Assembly (NCBI RefSeq): GCF_036880985.1 | Contig: NZ_JBAJNO010000001.1 | Location: forward strand, 124,001-188,000 | DNA: 64,000 nucleotides | Origin: Limibacter armeniacum | Lineage (GTDB): Bacteria > Bacteroidota > Bacteroidia > Cytophagales > Flammeovirgaceae | Reading direction: 5' to 3' | Part shown: positions 1 to 7,509 of the stretch, piece after piece | Numbering within the stretch: position 1 is the first letter of the stretch | Layout: every line of letters begins with the position of its first letter | Notes under the pieces: generated by a model | Told to the model about the DNA's origin: nothing | Seen by the model: only the letters and a program-made list of their open reading frames with translations | Database searches by the model: none | Made by a program: the position numbers and the translations under genes

Positions 1-144
1 CTTATCTTTCTCTTGGACAATTCCTGGATTGAAAATAATATCCCCATACTTTATCGCAGTAACACATTCTTCTATCAATGCATCGTCTGTAATTTTATCA
101 ATACTTTCCAAAACTTGATCGAAGGTTAACTTGTCTCTTATCAT
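1..144 (-). CDS. Edge-truncated hypothetical protein (N-terminal 48 codons)
   Basis: An open frame begins with ATG at 144 and runs off the left edge of the window. The visible N-terminus (MIRDKLTFDQVLESIDKI...) is polar and probably helical, with no signal peptide or recognisable motif. A promoter-like element shared with three other genes lies about 55-95 bp upstream, which supports this being a real gene start. Function unknown. Confidence 0.5.
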   Translation of the reverse strand, partial: MIRDKLTFDQVLESIDKITDDALIEECVTAIKYGDIIFNPGIVQEKDK

Positions 145-197
145 CTATATATCTGATTATCCGATGAAATAGAACATCCAGTTGCCGTTTGTTCAAA

Positions 198-240
198 CTT
201 GGTTCTTTCTAATATTGTACTAAACCATAGTTTTGAAATA
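198..240 (-). promoter_or_regulatory. Promoter-like repeated element, copy A
   Basis: On the minus strand this reads like a diverged copy of the elements at 2517, 12831 and 59751. It has a TTTC box, about 18 bp including GGTTTAGTAC, then AATATTAG in place of TATATTG. It lies upstream of the edge gene that starts at 144. Weakest of the four copies. Confidence 0.4.
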
Positions 241-353
241 TATTGATTCAAACAGAAAAAGTATCCACTATTGCTCATTGAACTTACTGATTGTTATGCT
301 AATAATCCCCCCTCTTTCTCAGAATTACTTTAGACTAATTGCTAGCAGGTTTG

Positions 354-1154
354 TCAACTCATCTTTTTTTCAATCAGCTGGTAATCATCCGTCTTTACAT
401 TGAGAAGAATATCTAAATGATCTTGATGCGAAAGTCCAATCCTATATTCAAATTCCTTTTCCATTGGTTCAATTTCTTGGATGGATTCATAATGGAGTAA
501 GGGAAAGGTTTTCCATTGCGAAGCGTGTTTAGCCGTAGCATCATTCATTAGACCAAATGGTTGCTTCAAATAATACATGACCAAACCGCCTGCTGCTATA
601 AGGCAATAAGAATTACGGGAATTGAGTAACGCTGCTTGTATACTACAGTCTTTGGTCAGCTGAAAAGATTCACGGGTTTTGAGGTCCAGTAAGTAGAGAT
701 CTTTTTCTAATAAAGCCAGTACCCAATCATCATGATATGAAAAGATACGAATATATTCAGTCACTATTCCGTTTTGCAGGTCAAGCCGATTATAAGAATG
801 TTGGGTAATGAATTCCATTTCATCGCCATCTTGCCTAGACAAAATCCAATCGTCCATTCTGATATCAACGGGAGTTCCTTTGTATCGAGTCCAATGATAC
901 TCTTCACCTTGTTTACCACGTTGCTTCAGTACAGTTTCAGCCTCCATTCTTAAGGCGGATACATCTATAATATCACAGTAAAAGTTAACCCAACCACCAT
1001 CAATCAAAATATGTGTATAGTCAGGACTAATGTGGATATGGTTAGCCCAGGAGTACTGCTCAAGCCAGAGTGTGATATCCAGATCATAAAAATAAACTCC
1101 TTCCACCTCATCAGAGCCAGCCACCATTTTAATGCGTCTCTCAGATTGCTTCAT
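354..1154 (-). CDS. Hypothetical protein, 266 aa
   Basis: A complete frame without signal peptide or membrane segment. It is rich in aromatic residues and beta-strand-like stretches (VYFYDLDITLW, WVLALLEKDLYLLDL), so a soluble WD/propeller-like or immunity-type beta protein is possible. I do not recognise the family. It stands alone, with a 199-bp gap to the edge gene on one side and a 278-bp gap to the oxidoreductase gene on the other; the latter gap contains only a short AT palindrome near 1232-1249. Cytoplasmic localisation is inferred from the absence of export signals. Confidence 0.6.
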   Translation of the reverse strand: MKQSERRIKMVAGSDEVEGVYFYDLDITLWLEQYSWANHIHISPDYTHILIDGGWVNFYCDIIDVSALRMEAETVLKQRGKQGEEYHWTRYKGTPVDIRMDDWILSRQDGDEMEFITQHSYNRLDLQNGIVTEYIRIFSYHDDWVLALLEKDLYLLDLKTRESFQLTKDCSIQAALLNSRNSYCLIAAGGLVMYYLKQPFGLMNDATAKHASQWKTFPLLHYESIQEIEPMEKEFEYRIGLSHQDHLDILLNVKTDDYQLIEKKMS

Positions 1155-1432
1155 GCTAATTCATCTATATCAGACCATCAAGTTTATCAATTCTCAAAGT
1201 GCTAAAATTACCAACCAAAACCATGTAGAAGACATTATACTATTATAATGTGGGGAGCTAGAGAGTTTCTATATCTGAGGTATAATGAATGGAAAATAAC
1301 TATTTGAAAAATTAGCAGTCATGTAGTTTAGCACATACTATACAAGTACAGACCAAACTGAACTTCCTTTAGGAATTTTCAGCGTGAGCGAGAACTAGTA
1401 ATTACTTATAGCCAATATTGGTAGATCGTTTT

Positions 1433-2437
1433 TTATTCGATTGTCATTATTATTTTTTTTCCTTTTGTCTGATTTGTTTCTAAAAGTTGGTGGGCTCTTT
1501 TAATACTTTCAACACTTAAATTACCAACTACATTTATTTCTGTTGGTGTAATAATATTTTCATCAATTTTATCAAAAATCTCTCTTAATGCATTTCCGTA
1601 ATATTCAAATTTCTCAGAACCCTTTTTCAAAGCGGGTGCATAGTTAGCAATATTGATTATAGTTGTTGCCTTATCAAATAGCATTTCTTTTGCGTTTTCT
1701 GTTGTAAGGAATGTAATATCAACATAAGTCCCAAAAACTTCAACAAGCTCTGCACATACTTCAGACATAGTACCGCCAACAAGATCTACCACATACTCAA
1801 AGTTTTCGCCTTTGTCTTTTAAATTATTGATAATATTACCTTCTTTATAATTCACAATATTTTTTTCATCTATACCAATGTTTTTTAAGTGGGTTGTACT
1901 GTCATTATTTCCCGAAGTGGTATATATTTTGTTATTTCCGTTGGCCAACAACAGTTTGATAAGAATTGTTCCAACACCACCTGCACCACCTGCAATAAAA
2001 ATTGCTTTATCCTTCGGAGTACTAATTCGGTTGAAACACTGTAAAGCGGTCATTCCAACCATTGGCATGGCTGTAGCTTGCTCAAAAGTTAATTTATCGG
2101 GATTTTTTGCTATTAATTTTTCAGGAACGCTTATAAATTCTGCATAAGTTCCGTTTGATGCCAAACTCCCCACATAAGCAGATACTTTATCTCCTACTTT
2201 AAATGAAGTTATACGTTTACCCAGTTGAACAATTTCGCCCGAAAGTTCTCTACCTAAAATAGGTGATTTTAATAATTTTCTTTCAGTTGCACCTTGTCTC
2301 ATCTGGTAGTCAATAGGATTAAAAGCTGTTGCGCGGATTTTGATTAAAACTTCATCACTTTCCGGATTTGGTTGTTCAACCTCTTTAAGTTCAAAATTTT
2401 CAACACTTCCAAAGTCTTTTAATATAATTCCTTTCAT
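1433..2437 (-). CDS. Zinc-independent MDR oxidoreductase (quinone reductase-like)
   Basis: A 334-aa medium-chain dehydrogenase/reductase. An N-terminal GroES-like domain (about 1-125; MKGIILKDFG, then GRELSGEIVQLG) is followed by a Rossmann domain. The nucleotide loop AGGAGGVGTILIKLL (about 148-162) is typical of NADPH:quinone reductases and zeta-crystallin relatives. The paired cysteines of zinc alcohol dehydrogenases are not seen, so NADPH-dependent reduction of quinones or enals is the likely chemistry; the substrate is unknown. It has no signal peptide, so it is probably cytoplasmic. A promoter-like element (2517-2561) lies 80 bp upstream. It lies just downstream of the cassette array and is not obviously part of it. 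Confidence 0.8.
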   Translation of the reverse strand: MKGIILKDFGSVENFELKEVEQPNPESDEVLIKIRATAFNPIDYQMRQGATERKLLKSPILGRELSGEIVQLGKRITSFKVGDKVSAYVGSLASNGTYAEFISVPEKLIAKNPDKLTFEQATAMPMVGMTALQCFNRISTPKDKAIFIAGGAGGVGTILIKLLLANGNNKIYTTSGNNDSTTHLKNIGIDEKNIVNYKEGNIINNLKDKGENFEYVVDLVGGTMSEVCAELVEVFGTYVDITFLTTENAKEMLFDKATTIINIANYAPALKKGSEKFEYYGNALREIFDKIDENIITPTEINVVGNLSVESIKRAHQLLETNQTKGKKIIMTIE

Positions 2438-2516
2438 CTTGTTGTCAGTTGATAATTTTTATTTTGTTAGTGTTCGCTCTAAAATGACTACCAATGTGAA
2501 TGTATCGTTTATTCAA

Positions 2517-2561
2517 GCTTGATCCTTCTCAATATAGTACTAATCCAATATTTAATAAACT
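2517..2561 (-). promoter_or_regulatory. Promoter-like repeated element, copy B
   Basis: The minus strand reads TTTA, 19 bp, TATATTG, close to the Bacteroidota -33 TTTG / -7 TAnnTTTG arrangement. The 22-nt stretch covering TTGGATTAGTAC and TATATTGAG is identical to copy C at 12831-12872, including the spacer, which suggests more than a bare promoter. It is 80 bp upstream of the MDR oxidoreductase start. Confidence 0.6.
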
Positions 2562-2734
2562 GATAGCGCATGTTATAAGCTGTTTTACAGCGTTTCTTTG
2601 GTGAGGCACAGTGTGTGATTGGGAAGTCATGCTCCTTCATCTCTGTTTTTCGATCCGGCTTTTTCTTTGCGTTAAGAGAGAGTATTAAAAAATGAAACGG
2701 ATGTAGTTTGAGGCTGTGTTAGCTAGCTATTTTT

Positions 2735-3409
2735 TTAATTTTTGTATGAGCTTCCTATAAGCTCAAACTTGTCTTCTTCATCTAATCCAAGCAAATTCTG
2801 TATCATTTTAGAAAACCCTCCTCCCTTAAACTGATAAAGGTCAATACTGGCAATATCATCTAATTGATAATAATTGTTCTCGTCATCTACATACAGGGCT
2901 GAATTGTAATCATCAATATTCGCAAAGCAAATTAGTGGCTTATCTAATCCATATTTTACTCCATAGCTTGTTCGCTCGATAGTTTCAGGAAATTTGATGT
3001 TTTTTGGAGTCCAGTAATCGGATTCATAAGTTATTATTAACTCTAATCCTCCAAATTCTGAAATTATATTCCAAGCATGTTTAAATTCAGGATTAAGATT
3101 TTTTGTTTCTACAGTTTTTCCCAGTCTTCTACCATGGAACCAACCAGCTTGTTCTAAAGTTCTATAGTATTTGAAACTTTTCAATTCCTCTAAGTCAATA
3201 TACTTTCCCAGCAATGCCAATTTTGTTGCATATACACTGTCATTATTATTAAAATCTATATTGATTAAATCGAAAAAGCAATCAAAACCCAGTCTAGACT
3301 CTAGTTCCGAGTTATTATATAGCCAAGATTCAAATTCTTTTACAGAGACATTACCTGAAAGGAAATTTAAAATTCTTCTTTTGTCAGTCTCTTCCATTTT
3401 ATTTATCAA
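2735..3409 (-). CDS. Immunity-like hypothetical protein with FExWxY N-terminal domain, 224 aa
   Basis: A soluble protein without export signal. Its first 75 or so residues (VSVKEFESWLYNNSELESRLG, then FFDLINIDF) match the start of the protein at 6253-6897 (FEQWVY, ELESELPEE, DLISINY), so the two share an N-terminal helical domain while their C-termini differ. The C-terminal half holds the SMI1-like pattern of alternating acidic and aromatic residues (YVDDENNYYQLDDIASIDLYQF). Families of this look often act as immunity partners of polymorphic toxins; that role is inference and no toxin gene is in view. It is the last cassette of the array, with only a half attC-like core after its stop. Confidence 0.65.
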   Translation of the reverse strand: MINKMEETDKRRILNFLSGNVSVKEFESWLYNNSELESRLGFDCFFDLINIDFNNNDSVYATKLALLGKYIDLEELKSFKYYRTLEQAGWFHGRRLGKTVETKNLNPEFKHAWNIISEFGGLELIITYESDYWTPKNIKFPETIERTSYGVKYGLDKPLICFANIDDYNSALYVDDENNYYQLDDIASIDLYQFKGGGFSKMIQNLLGLDEEDKFELIGSSYKN

Positions 3410-3417
3410 TAATAGCT

Positions 3418-3472
3418 AACGTTCCGTATAAGCAGTCGTTTTAATGCTGTTTATTTTTTATTGTGTACAGTT
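3418..3472 (-). repeat. attC-like site, degenerate (55 bp)
   Basis: Gene-strand ends AAC (3470-3472 complement) and CGTT (3418-3420 complement) flank a short stem, TAAGCAG against CTGTTTA, with a small loop. It lies 2 bp after the stop of the broken gene at 3475-3912. It is the weakest of the six paired sites because the outer arms hardly pair. Confidence 0.4.
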
Positions 3473-3474
3473 TC

Positions 3475-3912
3475 TTATTTTCCCAGCCACTCTATTTCTT
3501 CTTCAAATAGCAGCTCTGTTAGGTTATTTTCCTCGTTTTTTGCTCTAAACAATGCTACCTCTTTCCTACTTTGTGGACCTCCACCTATTCTTATAAGAAT
3601 ATCTATATAGTCCACAAATGCTTGTGATTCGTCTCCAAAATTCTTCCCATAAATGATTACTTTCTTTACAGGATATAAACCACAACTAACGGTTAATGCT
3701 TTCTTAGCGGAGAACCCAACTGTTTTCAATCCAATGCTATCCGCAATATTGTAAGCAATTTTAGGAATTCCAGAATTAGTATACCCACTAACAACTTCAA
3801 TCTTCTTTTTGTTAATATCAGTAATAACTTCCTGAAGTTTTGTTTTAAGGATGTTCTTCGCTTTTTATTGGTCAAAATGTGGAGAGCTAAAGCCTACTAT
3901 TCCTATTCTCAT
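3475..3912 (-). pseudogene. Rossmann-like (SLOG/LOG-type) nucleotide-binding protein gene with in-frame TAA
   Basis: One frame of 146 codons begins with ATG at 3912 (MRIGIVGFSSPHFDQ), is stopped by TAA at codon 16 (3865-3867) and then stays open to 3475. Downstream it continues with SGYTNSGIPKIAYNIAD, TVGFSAKKAL and IRIGGGPQSRKEV. A glycine-rich start, a SGxTNxG segment and a GGG-plus-basic segment near the C-terminus resemble the Rossmann fold of SLOG/LOG nucleotide-binding proteins. That family call is tentative. Either the gene is dead or a short 84-aa C-terminal product is made from the internal ATG at 3729. It sits between two attC-like sites as a single-gene cassette. Confidence 0.6.
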
Positions 3913-3946
3913 AAATTAATTTCCGAGTTTTTCATCCATTGTACAG

Positions 3947-3992
3947 AACGGTTAATGTAAAAATGCGTTTTTAATGCATTTTACATAGTGTT
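3947..3992 (-). repeat. attC-like site (46 bp)
   Basis: Compact hairpin: ATGTAAAA on the left pairs with TTTTACAT on the right, around a loop containing ATGCG and TGCAT. Gene-strand cores are CTACAACA next to the stop of the gene at 4004-4306 (about 12 bp away) and CGTTCTGT at the far end. Confidence 0.6.
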
Positions 3993-4003
3993 GTAGAGTG
4001 TTT

Positions 4004-4306
4004 TTATTTCTTTTTGTAATCTCCGTTTTTAAATTCAATTTCCATTTTTCCGTTATCCCAACCTTGAGTCAAAGCGTATGTTATTGATTCACTAACAAAC
4101 TTAGGAGTCACGCTTTTAGGCTCGAAATCAGGAGATTTGTTTTCTTTATCATTTACAAAAAGCCATACATCATACCATCCAAAATCCACTAACAATAAAC
4201 TGTTTTTATCCTCTTCTGAAATCACAAAAATCTTTTCGTTAAACTTCCAATAGAACTCCCGATTATCAACGACTATTTTTCTTAAGCCCTTTTTAGAAAT
4301 TGCCAT
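4004..4306 (-). CDS. Small hypothetical protein, 100 aa (cassette gene)
   Basis: A basic-ended small protein, MAISKKGLRKIVVDNREFYWK..., with a C-terminal VTPKFVSESITYALTQGW segment. I recognise the layout as that of small proteins often seen near SMI1-type genes in Bacteroidota, but no function is known to me. Its ATG directly follows the TAG of the upstream gene (TAGATG), which implies translational coupling within a two-gene cassette. Cytoplasmic by lack of signal. The upstream partner is broken by a TGA. Confidence 0.65.
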   Translation of the reverse strand: MAISKKGLRKIVVDNREFYWKFNEKIFVISEEDKNSLLLVDFGWYDVWLFVNDKENKSPDFEPKSVTPKFVSESITYALTQGWDNGKMEIEFKNGDYKKK

Positions 4307-4618
4307 CTAATCTTCCCCTTCAATTGTTACAGGTAAATATTCAAGTCCTACATTCAAAGCCATGTATAAGTCAATTGCTTCATCATCACAATCGACTATC
4401 AACAATGTATGTGATTCTTTTTCAGAAGCCATTTCAACTTCTTCAATACTATTTATCCTCACTGACATGGATAAACTTGAGTTGAAAGGAATATTTACGA
4501 ATCAGTTTTCTTCAATTTTACCTTCTTTAAGTTTCCCTATTAAATAGAATTGATTTCGGCTTCGGGTTGCAAAACTGTCTATCACTTCAAAAAGACCTTG
4601 TCTATCTGTTGGTTTCAT
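4307..4618 (-). pseudogene. Cassette gene with in-frame TGA at codon 39 (103 aa if read through)
   Basis: A single frame runs from ATG at 4618 (MKPTDRQGLFEVIDSFATRS) to TAG at 4307-4309 and is interrupted only by TGA at 4502-4504, between EGKIEEN and FVNIPFN. Both halves look like ordinary coding sequence, and a TGG-to-TGA change (Trp loss) would explain it. No other frame explains the region. The stop of this gene abuts the start of the next gene. Family unknown. Sequencing error, recent decay or readthrough cannot be told apart here. Confidence 0.6.
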
Positions 4619-4633
4619 TTTTTAATACTCTAC

Positions 4634-4755
4634 AACGTTTGGTCTAAGAATGGGAATCGGATTAAATTTAGTAAACTCTCCTTAAAAACTGAAGATTGAC
4701 AAAATAACTAAAGCCTCCAATACAACTGTACCCGCTGCTCTTTCTATATATTGTT
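4634..4755 (-). repeat. attC-like site (122 bp)
   Basis: Gene-strand cores are ATACAACA at 4753-4755 and CGTTGTAG at 4634-4636, complementary to each other (TACAAC/GTTGTA). Inner arms pair weakly (CTAAGAATGGG against TAGAAAGAGC). The gap to the stop of the broken lipoprotein gene is about 20 bp. Confidence 0.5.
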
Positions 4756-4775
4756 GTATGCAAGTTTTTTCTTTT

Positions 4776-5218
4776 TTACCATTTCATTTTCTTTACCCAT
4801 AATTCGGGTTTATTTTTTTCTATTACTAAGCTATCAACAAAATCTTTTTTTTGTGTATCAAATTTTTGATATTTAATAGTATCTGGAAGAAAATGATAGG
4901 ATATCGCAATATAAGAAGTATCCTTAGTTAGTTCAAAAGTAGTATCTACTCTAGCATCTGTATGACTTTCTAATGTAGTAACGTTAATTTTATCTCTAAG
5001 GGTTTTACACCTAACTACTGTATACAAATCTGGCATATCGTCATCATAAAGAGGCCCAAAAAAACTAAGCTAGAATCTACATTTAGCTCAATCCATATTT
5101 CTTTTTGTCTTTCACTTAAATTTTTAAAAGAAAACACAACTTCTCGTTCTTGTGTATTTGAATTATTTTCACAGGATAATAGAAATATTAAAAATATATA
5201 TATTAAAGCCTTATTCAT
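4776..5218 (-). pseudogene. Small lipoprotein gene with a frameshift in a T7 run
   Basis: The N-terminal part (MNKALIYIFLIFLLSC, lipobox Cys16) reads from 5218 through VDSSLVF. The rest (GPLYDDDMPDLYTVVRCKTL... to WVKKMKW, ending at 4776) lies in the frame that needs one extra T in the run of seven T (A7 at 5058-5064 on the plus strand). Read continuously it makes a lipoprotein of about 147 aa. The shift equals a -1 slip on a poly-T run, so it could be a sequencing error, a mutation or programmed frameshifting. It sits between two attC-like sites. Function unknown; the mature protein would be anchored in the envelope. Confidence 0.6.
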
Positions 5219-5249
5219 TTATTAAAAAATTGACTGGTAGTTACTACAC

Positions 5250-5308
5250 AACGTTTAGTATATGAAACGTAGCATCCCGCAGGGGGCTATGATTTCATAT
5301 ACAGTGTT
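5250..5308 (-). repeat. attC-like site (59 bp), best preserved
   Basis: GTATATGAAA pairs with TTTCATATAC and GTAGC pairs nearly with GCTAT, with an extra base in one arm and a short central loop (CCCGCAGGG). Gene-strand ends are CCACAACA and CGTTGTGT. Length and the unpaired base in one arm match classical attC geometry. It follows the stop of 5325-5600 by 16 bp. Confidence 0.7.
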
Positions 5309-5324
5309 GTGGTGTCGTATTTTC

Positions 5325-5600
5325 TTATTCATAAAATTTACCAGCATACAGTAAAAGTGCAAAACTCTTCCAATTAGGTTCCTCCTTAATTAAATCGCTA
5401 TCCTCTCCATACGCTTCAATAGCATCTAAAAAAGTTGAAATTGTTCCATTCTCCCATCCGTTGGCTCCAGGTCCATAAGGTGAAGATGGACTTGTGTTCT
5501 CCTTTTCATCTTCTTCAATCTTATCTTCTTTAAGAGCTTTGACAAATTGGAGAAAAGTATCTTTAGAATTTACTTTTTCTATTAGTTCATCCAAGTTCAT
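5325..5600 (-). CDS. DUF7660-like small protein, 91 aa
   Basis: An acidic cytoplasmic protein. The pattern fits my recollection of DUF7660: an N-terminal amphipathic helix (LDELIEKVNSKDTFLQFVKAL), then GWENGTISTFLDAIEAY, and a C-terminal PNWKSFALLLYAGKFYE. Members are found in cassette-like and immunity-like settings; the biochemical role is unknown. It overlaps the end of the upstream gene by 14 bp, so the two form a coupled two-gene cassette closed by the site at 5250-5308. Confidence 0.65.
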   Translation of the reverse strand: MNLDELIEKVNSKDTFLQFVKALKEDKIEEDEKENTSPSSPYGPGANGWENGTISTFLDAIEAYGEDSDLIKEEPNWKSFALLLYAGKFYE

Positions 5601-6081
5601 GTTTGTTTATCCATTCTTTTAAATAGTCCATACAAATTTGGTCAATGTTGGTTCTGTCTGCCCCTTTCCAATACCATTGTACAGTGTCATAATTCAAATC
5701 TTCTTTAGCAAAGTAGAGAGAATAGAAATCATATATTTTACTATCGTAATCAAGAACGATACACAAGTCCTTAATTTCTCTTAGAGTTTTCAGTAAATCT
5801 CTGTTATCATTCAGCACTTCCTTTGCCAAATAAGTCACATAGTCAATTACTACTTTATCCTGATTTGTATAGTCAAGATTAAGTTCTTCAAATACCTTAT
5901 CGGTCAATTCTTTTAGTTCAAATTGGTTGTATGGTTTTTCAATTACAGCAAGTTCTACCAAATGCTCAGTTCCATATCCGACCATCATCATGTCGACAGC
6001 CCAATTTGACCACTTTTCGTCAACGCTTTGGTTCAAATGCTTCCAAGCAATAATTTCATATGTAGATTCTACTGGTTTCAT
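5587..6081 (-). CDS. Hypothetical protein, 164 aa (cassette gene)
   Basis: Mainly helical soluble protein, MKPVESTYEIIAWKHLNQ... ending WINKHELG. I chose ATG at 6081; a longer frame from GTG at 6093 would lie within the attC-like core (CGTTGTGGTG) and is less likely. Trp- and Asp-rich segments (VQWYWKGADRTNID) recall immunity proteins, but I do not recognise a family. It overlaps the next gene by 14 bp. Confidence 0.6.
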   Translation of the reverse strand: MKPVESTYEIIAWKHLNQSVDEKWSNWAVDMMMVGYGTEHLVELAVIEKPYNQFELKELTDKVFEELNLDYTNQDKVVIDYVTYLAKEVLNDNRDLLKTLREIKDLCIVLDYDSKIYDFYSLYFAKEDLNYDTVQWYWKGADRTNIDQICMDYLKEWINKHELG

Positions 6082-6093
6082 CTTATGCACCAC

Positions 6094-6245
6094 AACGTTA
6101 AATATATGAGGCGTAGCGGTTTTTCAAAGCAAAATAGTTTCAGTTTCGGTTTACCACTTAGTCAAATCGCAGATTTGACGAGCTGCCTACGAAGAACCAC
6201 CGCCTCACCACACCACAACAAAGCCATGACTTCATATATAGTGTT
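6094..6245 (-). repeat. attC-like site (152 bp)
   Basis: Outer cores are TGGTAACA (gene side, 6243-6245) and CGTTGTGG (6094-6096), and arms TATATGA and TCATATA pair. A central self-complementary block (CAAATCGCAGATTTG and GGCGGT/ACCGCC-like stems) adds length. The stop of the gene at 6253 is 8 bp away. Confidence 0.6.
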
Positions 6246-6252
6246 ACCAGCT

Positions 6253-6897
6253 TTATTTCCAAAATTTCCATTTCTTCTTTTTCTGCTTGTCCAAGTCGAT
6301 CACTTCAATTTCGCCTTGATCTATTTCCTCTTGGTTCCTTAAATCATCGTACTCATAATAACCAAGTTCATTAATAGTATCCTTAATAATTATTTTGTTT
6401 TCATTGAACCAGTTAAGTACATTCTGAGCATCTTGAATAATAGTTGGATAAAGCTTTTCTAACAATTCATTCTGCTCTGCCTTAGTAATTTCATCCCAAG
6501 ATTTTTGATAATTCCCTGCTGGTGGGCAAGAAACAAGAAGTCCGTACGTTAAGCCAAGTCGTCGTAAAAATGCATACCCAGAACAATACAAGTCATATGT
6601 TATTTCAATTGATTCAGCACAATTTTCATCCTTATCAATTATTGACTTTAGAAATTTTTTAATCCGTTTAATTTCAAATTTCCCATTATCAACAAAATCC
6701 TCAATAATATTTTCTAGTTCATTGTGGACATATTTGTCTTTATAATTTATAGAAATTAAATCAGTATAAATTTCTTCTGGTAGTTCAGATTCCAACTCTT
6801 TAGTTTGGTAAACCCATTGTTCAAATTCTTTGATGTCAAATTTGTGTTTTAAGACTTCATAGAATTTGAATTCAATATCTTCATATACTCGATTCAT
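6253..6897 (-). CDS. Immunity-like hypothetical protein with FExWxY N-terminal domain, 214 aa
   Basis: Residues 1-75 (IKEFEQWVYQTKELESELPEE, DLISINYKDK) are clearly related to the N-terminal part of the protein at 2735-3409. The C-terminal portion is different, with a cysteine-containing middle and a strongly basic tail (KQKKKKWKFWK). There is no export signal. ATG overlaps the TAA of the upstream SMI1 gene (TAATG), so the two are translationally coupled and probably belong to one cassette. A toxin-immunity role is inference from family look and SMI1 neighbour. Confidence 0.65.
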   Translation of the reverse strand: MNRVYEDIEFKFYEVLKHKFDIKEFEQWVYQTKELESELPEEIYTDLISINYKDKYVHNELENIIEDFVDNGKFEIKRIKKFLKSIIDKDENCAESIEITYDLYCSGYAFLRRLGLTYGLLVSCPPAGNYQKSWDEITKAEQNELLEKLYPTIIQDAQNVLNWFNENKIIIKDTINELGYYEYDDLRNQEEIDQGEIEVIDLDKQKKKKWKFWK

Positions 6898-7295
6898 TAA
6901 TATATTTTTTCAGAGTCAGAATCGATTAAATCAAGTAGCTCAACGAGATTGTTACAGACTCTTTCGGTTTGGTTATAATCTTTAAAAATACCTTCCTCAC
7001 CTTTTATATAACCTAGATGATGACTAGAAATTAGGTAATCGCAAATTGGGATTAAGTTTTTTTCGTTCTGCTCAAATTCATATTCCTCTTTTATTCTTTC
7101 TAGAGGGAATAATGAGAACATATTAGTAGTCCAGTCTCTTTCCTTAAATCCATTTAGTGATTGGTAAAATATTTTAAAATCTTCAGGAAAAGAAAATGAA
7201 ATTTGTTTCTCTAATATCAATATATCGTCATAGTTCGCACCAACATTTACTGCGATACCTTTAGTTTGCCAATATTTGATTTTTGAGTTAATCAT
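6897..7295 (-). CDS. SMI1/KNR4-family protein, 132 aa
   Basis: The core ILEKQISFSFPEDFKIFYQSLNG is the classic N-terminal signature of the SMI1/KNR4 fold (acidic-aromatic turn PEDFKxFYxxxNG). It is followed by FSLFPLERI and the LGY/GIFKDY block. Family members are widely used as immunity proteins against secreted or contact-dependent toxins in bacteria. No toxin gene lies next to it, so it would be an orphan. Cytoplasmic. ATG is 17 bp from the end of the preceding attC-like site. Confidence 0.8.
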   Translation of the reverse strand: MINSKIKYWQTKGIAVNVGANYDDILILEKQISFSFPEDFKIFYQSLNGFKERDWTTNMFSLFPLERIKEEYEFEQNEKNLIPICDYLISSHHLGYIKGEEGIFKDYNQTERVCNNLVELLDLIDSDSEKIY

Positions 7296-7312
7296 TTCTT
7301 CATTGTTGCTGG

Positions 7313-7506
7313 TAACGTCCCCTGTATGTGATGTAGCGTTACTCTACTTCTACAGGTTCTAAAAAACTAAATAGTCAAAAATCATATGACTGCGAGCCAT
7401 CTTCTTTTCTACTCAGCTTGAAAAATATGATTTTTTGACGAGGTATCAAGTTTACCACTGCCGAAACCAGATCACTAACAACGCTATAGCAGCATACAGT
7501 TTGTTA
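7313..7506 (-). repeat. attC-like site (194 bp)
   Basis: Outer arms CTGTATG/CATACAG and TAGC/GCTA pair, with gene-strand cores TCATAACA (ending at 7506) and CGTTACC (7313-7316). A nested hairpin inside pairs GTCAAAAATCATAT with ATATGATTTTTTGAC. Longer than most attC sites, but the cores sit 3 bp from the stop of the lipoprotein gene and 17 bp from the SMI1 start. Confidence 0.55.
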
Positions 7507-7509
7507 TGA

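Noticed and set aside
4502-4504. TGA as selenocysteine codon
   Set aside because: No selenoprotein family resemblance, no hairpin seen directly downstream, and nearby genes are broken too; decay is simpler.
6082-6093. Alternative GTG start for the 164-aa cassette gene
   Set aside because: It lies against the attC-like core CGTTGTGG; the ATG at 6081 is more plausible.
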